Shown piece after piece: positions 48,221 through 57,358 of a stretch of 64,000 nucleotides of DNA. This DNA is from Pleurodeles waltl (taxonomy: Eukaryota > Chordata > Amphibia > Caudata > Salamandridae). The notes under the pieces are model-generated. The model was not told where the DNA came from. It ran no database searches and worked only from the letters and a program-made list of their open reading frames with translations. A program made the position numbers and the translations under genes. Each line of letters opens with the position of its first letter. The first letter of the stretch is position 1. Location of the stretch: the NCBI RefSeq assembly GCF_031143425.1, contig NC_090440.1:1268877123-1268941122 (forward strand), read 5' to 3'.

Positions 48221-49563
48221 GAGGTGGTGGGCAGTTCATTGTCCAGGCTAGTGTCAGGGGCCCCTTGTTGTGCCACAGTGTCCCTCCTGGTGTTGACGAG
48301 TTCCTTCAGCACCCCTGCAATGGTGCCCAGGGTGCTATTGATGGATTTGAGTTCGTCCCTGAACCCCAAATACTGTTCCTCTGCAGCCGCTGGGTCTCCT
48401 GAAATTTGGCCAGTACCTTTGCCATCGTCTCCTGGGAATGGTGGTAGGCTCCCATGATGTTGGAGAGGGCCTCGTGGAGAGTGGGTTTCCTGGGCCTGTC
48501 CTCCCCCTGTTGCACAGCAGCCCTCCCATTTCCCCTGTGTTCCTGGGCCTCTGTCCCCTGAACCGTGTAGCCACTGCCACTGCCCCCAGGTCCCTGCTGT
48601 TGTTGGGGTGGTGGGTTAGCCTGGGTTCCCTGTAGTGGTGGACACACTGCTACTTGATGTGTCCTGGGGACAGAGGTATGGGCCCACTGGGTGGGTGCTG
48701 TGCTGGTGTTTCCAGAGGGGGGAGGCTCTGTTGTGGCTTGTGCCAGTGTGAGGGGAACCGACTGTCCCAAGGTCCCAGATGGGCCGGGCTGGTCATCTAG
48801 ATCCAGTTGGACAGATCTGCTGTCATCACTGTAGGCCTCTTCTGTGGCTGGAGTGGACATGTCTGGACCCTCCTGTCCGGTTACGTTGGGTAAGGGTCCT
48901 GCAGGGGTGTAAAGGCATGATTATTGCATCTGTGTGTGCCATGGTGTGCAATGGGTGGGTGACCCTGTTCCCCAGTGCTTGCATTCTTGTGTAAGACCTT
49001 GTGTGATAATTGGTGATGGGTGTCCATGCTTTGTTGTTGCATGCAGTGCTTGGTGTTGGGATGTGTGGTTTGTGATAGTGGGACATCTGTGAGGAGTGGG
49101 TTTTATGGGGGTGAGGGCGAGGGTGGGGGTATGTGATAGCATGCAGGTAGGGTGGGGGATGAAGTTGTTAACAATTTGACGTACCAGAGTCCATTCCTCC
49201 AGCTACTCCTGCGAGGCCCTCAGGATGCAGTATAGCCAAGACCTGCTCCTCCCATGTTGTTAGTTCTGGGGGAGGAGGTGGGGGTCCGCCGCCAGTCCTC
49301 TGAACTGCAATCTAGTGTATTGAGACCACGGAACGTACCTTCCTCCGTAGGTCATTCCACCTCTTCCTGATGTCATCCCGTGTTCTTGGGTGTTGTCCCA
49401 CTGCATTGACCCTGTCCACGATTCTGCTCCATAGCTCCATCTTCCTAGCTATGGTGGTGTGCTGCACCTGTGATCCGAATAGCTGTGGCTCTACCCGGAT
49501 GATTTCCTCCACCATGACCCTGAGCTCCTCCTCACAAAACCTGGGGTGTCTTTGCAGTGCCAT
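48130..49563 (-). pseudogene. Harbinger B SANT/Myb-like DNA-binding protein 1
   Basis: Minus-strand counterpart of 26155-27885. Exon 1 starts at ATG 49563 and encodes the SANT domain with FCEEELRVMVEEII, IARKMELWSRIV and RTRDDIRKRWNDLRRKV, in a continuous frame except for one TAG near 49312 after SIH. It continues to G|GTACG near 49185. Exon 2 (acceptor near 48905) starts with a Pro/Gly/Gln-rich linker containing PPPQQQQGPG and reaches the conserved helix with MGAYHHSQETMAKVLAKF (about 48450). The reading to the end of the exon is interrupted by frameshift near 48370. One stop plus late damage makes this the better preserved of the two Myb-1 copies. Confidence 0.75.
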
Positions 49564-50162
49564 GGGGTGGTATGGGTGATGTGTGGGGTGGTGTGTGTTG
49601 TGATGTGTGGGGTGATGTTTAGGGGTGTGTGCTGTTTTGTGCGTAGATGTTGTGTGAGTGATGGTGTTGTGTGCCTGTGGATGCTAGTTTGTAGATGGTG
49701 GTGTCTCTCTCTGGCCTTCTGTCGCAATTGTGGTTGTAAGGGTTTGTGGGCGATGTGGGTGTGTGTTTTATATTGTATTGGGTGTGTGGGAGTGGTGTGT
49801 GTATGTGTATCAGGTATGTATTTGGAATTGTCCAATGTGGTAGTGTTTTGTAAATGTGTGTGTATTTTGAGCGCGGCGGTGTGTACCACCAATGGCATAC
49901 TGCGGTTGAAAGACCGCCCCGTGGATTCATGGGTCGTGATAGTGTGGGCGTATTCCTGTTGGCGTGACGGTGTCAGTTTTGTTATCGCCTGTTTATCACT
50001 GACCTTTGGTGTGGCGGACTTCTGTGGGTGTCTGGATTTTTGCGGATTCCGGGCTGTGGGCCGTAATAGCTGTGGGGGAATTCCGCGGCTTCGGCGCTGT
50101 GTTGGCGGTCTTCTGCACGGCGGTAAGCGACATTTGCTGCCAATGGTGTAATGATCCCCCAA

Positions 50163-51310
50163 GTGTGTTATGAAAAGATCATATCGGATCCGATACCTAC
50201 ATTGACAAACAATATTAACAGTTTTTTAAGACATTGTTTTGATAAGCGCTTATTGGATGAGGATGAATACCTGTATCTTCAGGTCTTAAACATTTCTTGA
50301 TTAACAGATCAGCCAGTCTCTATGAACATACCGTTATGCTGTTAAAAATGACTGAGTTAATACTGTCAAATAATTTTTTCCTTTTGAAAATGGATTGGTA
50401 CCGACAAAAACAGGGGGTTGCTATGGGATCCAGATTTACCCCAGTATATGTAAACCTGTTTATGGGGTATTTTGAACAAAAAATAATATGGGGAATGGCG
50501 GGGAAACCCTGGAACTCCAATATTATATATTGGTGAAGATACATTGATGATTGCTTAATGATTTGGACGGGTGACATACTGGAATTGAACGGCTTCTGTG
50601 AATATTTGAATTCTAACAGTCTAAATATTCATTTCACATGGCAATATAGTACTTCCAATATTTAATTTTTAGATGTAGAACTGTTTGTAAATAATGGAAG
50701 AATTGAAAGACGGTTATATAGGAAAAGTATAGCATGTCATTCTATTCTACATGCCACTAGTGCACATCCACGACATCAGATAGTATCTATTCCATATGGG
50801 GAAATGATGCGGGCTAGACATAATTGTAGCAATGATGTGGAATTTCTGAAATGTATTGATGATATGGAGAAACGGTTTAGACAACATGGCTATCAACAAC
50901 ACATCTTGAAACAAGCCTGTAACACGATTCTGCAAATACCCAGAAAGGATACCTTAAGTGATAAGCCCAAAAAGAGTAATGCTGACATTCGTTGCATAGT
51001 GAATTATACACAGACCTCTGCCCTGCTACGCAGGTGAATGAAAAAACACTGGCATGGACTTCTAGCAGATGTAAATTTGAAGGGTTGCATCACTGAAACT
51101 CCCTCATTCACGTATCATAGAGGTAGAAACTTAAAAATCATCTTATGTCCGAGTTACCCCCATAGCAATCCCCCCAAAAATTGGCTTACTAGCCGTACAA
51201 AAGGTTTTTATAAGTGTGGAAACTGTGGTATGTGCAGATCGGCAAGATCTGGCATTTCTACTTACACTAATAGTCAAAACAATTGTATTTCAACATCTGA
51301 TGCGTTCTGA
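50163..51310 (+). pseudogene. PLE reverse transcriptase
   Basis: Continues the Penelope reading after Harbinger B. Motifs in order: VCYEKIISDP (50163 on), GVAMGSRFTPVYVNLF (about 50418-50466), the active site YIDD at about 50542 inside RYIDDCLMIW, FLDVELFVN, HPRHQIVSIPYGE...RARHNCS (thumb-side block typical of Penelope/Neptune), and a Cys-rich linker YKCGNCGMCRSA at about 51212-51246. YIDD is intact. Several stops interrupt (for example before RYIDD at 50534). The frame closes at 51310 before any GIY-YIG domain, so the element lacks a visible endonuclease. Confidence 0.9.
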
Positions 51311-52115
51311 ATAGATAAAAACGAATAACCCAGACCTATGCATTGTAACTGCATGGTAGCTAAGACTCGATGCTGAGACTGACGTTTTAAAGATACAGAC
51401 TAAGGAAACAAAATAAAAAGTGGACAAACCATCCCAATAACGAACGCCATGTTGAAAGTGTTCTTAATCGGTAATGCTTTAATAAGTGTCAACGAACTAA
51501 CAATTGACAATCAACTCTGGGGCCCAAAACATGATACTAATCGTATTAGTAAGAGTATAGCATGTAGAAAAATGGCAGAATTAACAAGTCTAAGCAGAAA
51601 AAGTATTAGTGTTTGGGGTTCGTTGCTACCAGTCAATGCACTGCTAAAAAGAACACTTCCAATATGGCACCCGCACACTGGGATTGTTAGTCCTCTTTTT
51701 ATTTTATTTTTCTAGCTTGTATCTTTAAAATTCGATTTTCAGCATCGGCTTGGGTTTACCAGCTTTCACGTACAAGTGTTGTAGGAGTAATAAGACAACT
51801 CCCTCTCCGGACAGAGTTTTTTGCTACCAAACTTTAAGGTGGGTGATGTGTTGTATGTAGTTCTTTATACATTTAGAGGTCTTTTGATAATATTATCAAT
51901 GCTGGCAAAACTATTAAATTCCAATACCTCTTTAGATATTCAGCATTGATATTTATGCCGCGACTGGAATAAAGATCTCTCGATTTTTTTGAAGCATTAG
52001 ATTTTGGAACTCACTTCTAAAGGTATGCGTCTAATACCACATGTTTGGCCCAAAACAATTATAAATCTTTTCTGGGATTTATAGTGATAATCAGGCTCCA
52101 CATCATTGCTTTGTC
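51311..52115. other. PLE 3' region without recognisable endonuclease
   Basis: No GIY-YIG motif in any frame that I could find; 51449-51715 is open but unlike anything I know. AT-rich DNA leads into the right terminal repeat. Confidence 0.5.
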
Positions 52116-52660
52116 CTCATGTTTCTTTTTATCAAAAATCCTTTTTCCTTTTTTAGTTTTTTAGTTTTTCAGTAATATTCACAAATGGTATGCTCTCTGG
52201 ATTCTTCCCCTTTCTTCTAATTAACATTCACTACTATGTTAGTTATATCACTTGCATGATATAATTACAATGCAGGCGCTTTTCCTGTGATACAGTCATT
52301 TTGACAACTGTAGCATTTTCTCAATACTAAATTCCACCCAGTGGGTATTCTGTCATATCACTTTTTAATATGGGTGATGGTTTCTATAAAATTACATTTA
52401 ATTTGCCAAATGATGGATTTGATTTATTTTTAAATATATCAATATAATAATTGTACTTACAACCCTGACGAAGTTATTTGCAATAATTTTCACACAACGA
52501 AACACGTGTTAGCTGTTAACTCTTGGCTATCTTTGTGTGATTCACCTTTAAATAAACAACAAGAAGATTCAATCCAAGTTGTTGGCAGTGGACTGTGGTG
52601 TTTTAGGATATTCCTAAGATAAGAAGAAGATTGGATCTACTACTATCGACACAAACATTT
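52116..52660 (+). repeat. right inverted terminal repeat of the PLE
   Basis: Inverted partner of 32170-32722. Contains a hammerhead-like motif on the plus strand, the sense of the RT. Confidence 0.9.
52457..52519 (+). ncRNA. hammerhead-like ribozyme, stems decayed
   Basis: The core boxes CTGACGA and GAAA are intact, and stem III (ACACGTGT then GTT) is the same as in the left copy. Stems I and II are damaged: ACAACC no longer matches AGCTGT fully, and TGCAA faces TCACA. All stem changes against the left copy are C-to-T or G-to-A, several at former CpG. Confidence 0.55.
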
Positions 52661-52661
52661 G

Positions 52662-53720
52662 CTTATTGATTTACATGAGTGCCTCGGACATTTTGAACAT
52701 TGTCATGTCTCTCTTCTAGAGAAGTGTGGGGGAATTGGGAGGATCCCTCTCCCGGGAGCACCGTGCCATTAGTAACTTCTGTTTTCAGTTTATGGTTGTA
52801 TGATGGATATGCCTTGAGCGCCAGCCCTATTTAAATAATTCTCCCTCTATCAACTAATCTACCCCACTCCAAGTCGTAAGTCCCCACACCCACCACTCCC
52901 TGCCCCTGTTCCTTGTGGTGCCTGGATGCCCCATCGTTGCCCCTTTTAGGTGGAGTACCATTTGCACTTGTGGGAGTCAAGTTTGGGCCATTTGGGCCCA
53001 TCAAACTCTGAACTATTGGCTGGCCATTGGCCTTCTCTTGGACTTCAGTTGGCCTTGGAGATTAATAAAAGTTTGTGTGGCCAGAGTTGGTTTTGGCAAA
53101 CTCTGGATCCGTGGTTCATCGTTTCTTTGTGGTGGGGTGTTGTGCACAAGTGTGTACTTTGGGCAGGTTGTCTTGGCCTTGTGTTGGGTAAGTACCTCTT
53201 CCTCTGAGGTGCATGGCTTGTACGGTTGTGAGGTGTTGTGGGTGCTTTGCGGGGTGGATGGAGTGGGTGAGTATGTAACTGTGCCCTTTCTTCCTTTGTT
53301 TAGTAGGATGCAGTACTTACCGTTGTCGTCTTCGTTGGCAGTCTTGGTCGTGTAGGTATATGGCAAGGAGCAGGACTGCCATGATTTGCTACTCTCTATC
53401 CATGTCTGCTTCAGCGTGTTGTGTGAGCCTCCAGTGAGTGTTTCCTTATATTTGTTTTTTTTTGCCTGGCTTTGCGTGGTGGTGGTTCCCTGATGGCGGT
53501 CTAGTGTTACATTATTTGATGGGCGTGTAGGGCCTTTCTGTCGGCCTATGGGCGGCCTCTGCCGTCGTTGTCAGCACTCCTCTGCTGGCGGTGAGTGGTT
53601 TTCAGGCTGCCCGTTTTTCAGGTGGTTCATAATTTGGCATCCCAGACTGCCTGACTGTTGGTGGTAGCTACCACCACCGCCAGCGGAGCGGTCTTTCTTG
53701 CCAGGTTCATAATGAGGACC
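52662..53720. other. right arm of Harbinger A
   Basis: No gene. The terminal 150 bp has palindromic GTGGTAGCTACCACCACC (about 53661-53678) and GCGGAGCGG motifs before the inverted end. Confidence 0.5.
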
Positions 53721-55650
53721 TAAAACTAAAAGTGGACATACTCAAAGAGAAAAGAGCACTGACAGCAGAAAAATATGTCTATTTAGCGAGTTTCACATAA
53801 AGCAATGCTAGAGTTCAGAGTGCTCAAGAGTACGTAAGAGATAAACTGATATGGGTGTTATATATATATATGTTAAAACATTCCTTAAATTGCATTCACA
53901 TATGCTGTTTCCAAGGAAGAAAGGAAGGGAAACTAGATTGTTGAGGTTTTCCACACTTTCTTCAGTATTAAAAGTATTTTATAGCTAACAGACATGAATA
54001 GGGACATTTCCGTTTGTAAATGGAGGTTTATGGCCATAACTGGAATTGTGAATCAGGCTTCGTGTATCTCAAGTTGTAGACTAATCCTGCATACGTGCAC
54101 TACTGCACACATTATTGCAGACATATGTTTCTTTGCCTATGTTGTCCTCAATCACCACGAGTATCAAGTATAAGACTCACAACAAAGCACACCATAGATT
54201 TCTCCAGTTCCTCCTTAAGAATCAAATGAAAGGTCTCTTCACTTGCTATGATGAAGACACCCGTAATTAATCGCTAAATGGTATAAACGCAGAGATGTAG
54301 ATGTGGAGATGTCATTTAAGTGACATTTAGTATAAGCACTAGTCTCTGAGAATTCCAGCGGCATTTAGCCAGAACTGCCGATGTTCATTATACTCCGTGA
54401 ACATATTTACACAGCAAAAAAAGATAAACGGTGTGTAGTTAGGTTAGTTTCAATATGGCATATATATCCACTAGGTAATATAATATCCTTACAGACTAAC
54501 AGCACATTCTTTGGAAGGCTATATTGCCCAAGTCGGTATTAATGTGTATGCTGTGTAATTCACAAACAAAACAAGAGGGCAGCTTCTTTAATGTCTTCTA
54601 GAACCCAGTCCCTCACCTATCCTTGCGCAACATGTACATATACCAATACTTGCATAACAGATGTCAGTGTGGGATAGTGTAAGTGATGTGCCTCTCAGTC
54701 ATAGATGTGCACACGTGTTTGATTTTCATGCCGTGGATCATCGGCCTTGTCATGTGTCAGTGATGCTACCGATTAGTGTTGATAGTGTGTCAGATGAGCA
54801 TGATAATAGTTGTTTGGAAGCTTGAAGCATACCGAATTTTGTTGCCATGGCACTTCCCACGAGTTTTCCATGTAGCCTTCACTACTCTGTTTGCAACTTT
54901 ATTAGTTGCATTTTTAACACAAAAGAACCACTGGTCCAATCATTTATTGACAATGCGGATGCAAATATGTCACTGTGTAAATTCTGCACACTGGCAATAA
55001 TTAGGCGCATGACACTGAGCCAACTAACACCTCAGTGTCCTATGTTTAATTATATGCCCGATATGTGGAGATCCAATGCTGCTTTTTTGGTTTCTACCTA
55101 CTGATTTTAACTCCATCCTTTAGACTGCGGTTCCTGCACATCATGTATCATTGTGCTATTGTTAAGTAGTTTGGAGGTCACTTTTCAGCTGAGGCAGTGG
55201 AGCTTCTGGTTTTATTTCTCTGGGTGACATTAATAACAGCCTTAGAGGTTTTCATGTGTATGTTTTCACCAACAAAGGATGCATATGAACAACAGGATAA
55301 TACAAGTCCAGGTAATGTGTATGTATCATGTGTGTTGAATGACACCAACGTGTTTCCAATGCAGAATATTTTCTCACACACACTGAAGCTTTTCATGTCA
55401 ACGTGTGCTATCACCTATTTGATAATTAATCCAGTATGACCCCCCAAAAGAAAATTAAAAGGGACATCTAATTACTTATACTCGATAGCTGAGCTATTGA
55501 AATATTAATTATTAAATCTCATACCCTTCGTATTTTTTTATCCTTATTTTTTACCCTTAATTTTTGTCTGACAGGGAGGGTTTTCTACCATCACTAGCAA
55601 AATTTGGACATGTAAGGAAGGTCCACCACTTAGATTAACATGAAAGTTCC
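53721..55650. other. no gene seen
   Basis: AT-rich unassigned DNA with a short TATATATATATA run at about 53860. Confidence 0.4.
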
Positions 55651-55656
55651 ATATTT

Positions 55657-55720
55657 AAAGCCCTGAGGAATGCTCAAGACCTTTTTAGGCTACATACAGA
55701 TGGGCAGAAACATGTTGGCA
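55657..55720 (+). ncRNA. second hammerhead-like motif, probable PLE relic
   Basis: CTGAGGA is followed by an extra A, stem II TGCTCA/TGGGCA (one G-T pair) around an AAGACC... loop, GAAA, a minimal stem III ACATGT, then a GTT triplet. Stem I has only GCC/GGC clearly paired. The arrangement matches the motifs at 32311 and 52457, which belong to a different copy. No RT remnant was seen nearby. Confidence 0.45.
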
Positions 55721-55795
55721 GGCAATTTTTAGGGATGTAATTGGACATATTACCCTTCCGGGACCCCACCCTAATATCTTTCTGGTGTTATTATA

Positions 55796-57356
55796 CAGGG
55801 AGTGCAGAATTATTAGGCAAATGAGTATTTTGACCACATCATCCTCTTTATGCATGTTGTCTTACTCCAAGCTGTATAGGCTCGAAAGCCTACTACCAAT
55901 TAAGCATATTAGGTGATGTGCATCTCTGTAATGAGAAGGGGTGTGGTCTAATGACATCAACACCCTATATCAGGTGTGCATAATTATTAGGCAACTTCCT
56001 TTCCTTTGGCAAAATGGGTCAAAAGAAGGACTTGACAGGCTCAGAAAAGTCAAAAATAGTGAGATATCTTGCAGAGGGATGCAGCACTCTTAAAATTGCA
56101 AAGCTTCTGAAGCGTGATCATCGAACAATCAAGCGTTTCATTCAAAATAGTCAACAGGGTCGCAAGAAGCGTGTGGAAAAACCAAGGCGCAAAATAACTG
56201 CCCATGAACTGAGAAAAATCAAGCGTGCAGCTGCCACGATGCCACTTGCCACCAGTTTGGCCATATTTCAGAGCTGCAACATCACTGGAGTGCCCAAAAG
56301 CACAAGGTGTGCAATACTCAGAGACATGGCCAAGGTAAGAAAGGCTGAAAGACGACCACCACTGAACAAGACACACAAGCCGAAACATCAAGACTGGGCC
56401 AAGAAATATCTCAAGACTGATTTTTCTAAGGTTTTATGGACTGATGAAATGAGAGTGAGTCTTGATGGGCCAGATGGATGGGCCCGTGGCTGGATTGGTA
56501 AAGGGCAGAGAGCTCCAGTCCGACTCAGACGCCAGCAAGGTGGAGGTGGAGTACTGGTTTGGGCTGGTATCATCAAAGATGAGCTTGTGGGGCCTTTTCG
56601 GGTTGAGGATGGAGTCAAGCTCAACTCCCAGTCCTACTGCCAGTTCCTGGAAGACACCTTCTTCAAGCAGTGGTACAGGAAGAAGTCTGCATCCTTCAAG
56701 AAAAACATGATTTTCATGCAGGACAATGCTCCATCACACGCGTCCAAGTACTCCACAGCGTGGCTAGCAAGAAAGGGTATAAAAGAAGGAAATCTAATGA
56801 CATGGCCTCCTTGTTCACCTGATCTGAACCCCATTGCGAACCTGTGGTCCATCATCAAATGTGAGATTTACAAGGAGGGAAAACAGTACACCTCTCTGAA
56901 CAGTGTCTGGGAGGCTGTGGTTGCTGCTGCACGCAATGTTGAGCGTGAACAGATCAAAACACTGACAGAATCCATGGATGGCAGGCTTTTGAGTGTCCTT
57001 GCAAAGAAAGGTGGCTATATTGGTCACTGATTTTTTTGTTTTTGTTTTTGAATGTCAGAAATGTATATTTGTGAATGTTGAGATGTTATATTGGTTTCAC
57101 TGGTAATAATAAATAATTGAAATGGGTATATATTTTTTTTTGTTGAGTTGCCTAATAATTATGCACAGTAATAGTCACCTGAACACACAGATATCCCCCT
57201 AACATAGCTAAAACTAAAAACAAACTAAAAACTACTTCCAAAAATATTCAGCTTTGATATTAATGAGTTTTTTGGGTTCATTGAGAACATGGTTGTTGTT
57301 CAATAATAAAATTAATCCTCAAAAATACAACTTGCCTAATAATTCTGCACTCCCTG
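55796..57356 (+). mobile_element. Tc1/mariner transposon, near-intact
   Basis: Perfect 25-bp inverted ends CAGGGAGTGCAGAATTATTA (+GGCAA) flanked by TA on both sides (55794-55795, 57357-57358). A second, slightly different inner copy GCATAATTATTAGGCAAC sits at 55979-55997 and, inverted, at 57147-57166, giving an IR/DR-like layout of two repeats per arm. The single gene is open. Length 1561 bp is normal for Tc1-like elements. Confidence 0.95.
56014..57030 (+). CDS. Tc1-like transposase with Ala at the third catalytic site
   Basis: 338 residues, ATG 56014 to TGA 57030, no stop or shift, full length for Tc1-like proteins. Residues 8-45 form a first helix-turn-helix, a basic linker (GRKKRVEKPRRK) follows, and 62-110 a second HTH. 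The catalytic domain shows Asp144 in LWTDEMRV and Asp237 in MQDNAPSH. The third acid should be the Glu of NPIENLW; here the text reads NPIANLW, Ala275 (GCG). The D237-to-275 gap is 37 residues, as in DD37E-type Tc1 elements. With Ala there the enzyme should not be able to cut or join, though it may still bind the ends. Confidence 0.95.
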   Translation: MGQKKDLTGSEKSKIVRYLAEGCSTLKIAKLLKRDHRTIKRFIQNSQQGRKKRVEKPRRKITAHELRKIKRAAATMPLATSLAIFQSCNITGVPKSTRCAILRDMAKVRKAERRPPLNKTHKPKHQDWAKKYLKTDFSKVLWTDEMRVSLDGPDGWARGWIGKGQRAPVRLRRQQGGGGVLVWAGIIKDELVGPFRVEDGVKLNSQSYCQFLEDTFFKQWYRKKSASFKKNMIFMQDNAPSHASKYSTAWLARKGIKEGNLMTWPPCSPDLNPIANLWSIIKCEIYKEGKQYTSLNSVWEAVVAAARNVEREQIKTLTESMDGRLLSVLAKKGGYIGH

Positions 57357-57358
57357 TA

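Larger units (their letters stand above)
41449..50159 (-). mobile_element. Harbinger B, three-gene PIF/Harbinger transposon
   Basis: Ends GGCCCTCATTACAATCCTGG (left) and, inverted from the right, GGGGATCATTACACCATTGG. CAA on both sides (41446-41448, 50160-50162) is a 3-bp target duplication; removing the element restores the Penelope frame (GAC CAA GTG TGT). It carries the same three genes as Harbinger A but in the opposite orientation to the window: Myb-1 (-), transposase (+), Myb-2 (-). A block of three minisatellites fills its left arm. Confidence 0.9.
32170..52660 (+). mobile_element. Penelope-like element with inverted terminal repeats, interrupted three times
   Basis: The bounding 545-553-bp repeats are inverted (32170-32722 and 52116-52660). 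Removing the three nested insertions leaves about 4.2 kb, a usual PLE size. The coding parts are collinear across the insertions: N-terminal basic region, ADKGGNIVV block, RT with YIDD, then a Cys-rich linker. LTR-like repeats in either orientation are a known trait of PLEs, as are hammerhead ribozymes in them. No GIY-YIG endonuclease follows the RT. Confidence 0.85.
25639..53720 (+). mobile_element. Harbinger A, three-gene PIF/Harbinger transposon split by a nested PLE
   Basis: The left end GGGGGTCATTATGAACATGGCA (25639 on) is matched, inverted, by the right end (53720 leftward) GGTCCTCATTATGAACCTGGCA. The flanking triplets are TTA (25636-25638) and TAA (53721-53723), both TWA targets typical of the superfamily but not identical. 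Without the Penelope-like insertion the element is about 7.6 kb, close to the 8.7 kb of Harbinger B. Genes in order: SANT/Myb-1 (+), transposase (-), SANT/Myb-2 (+). The right arm past the insertion (52662-53720) shares a GCAGTACTTAC...GTCTTC block with Harbinger B's arm at 41740-41765 (inverted), supporting one continuous element. Confidence 0.8.
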
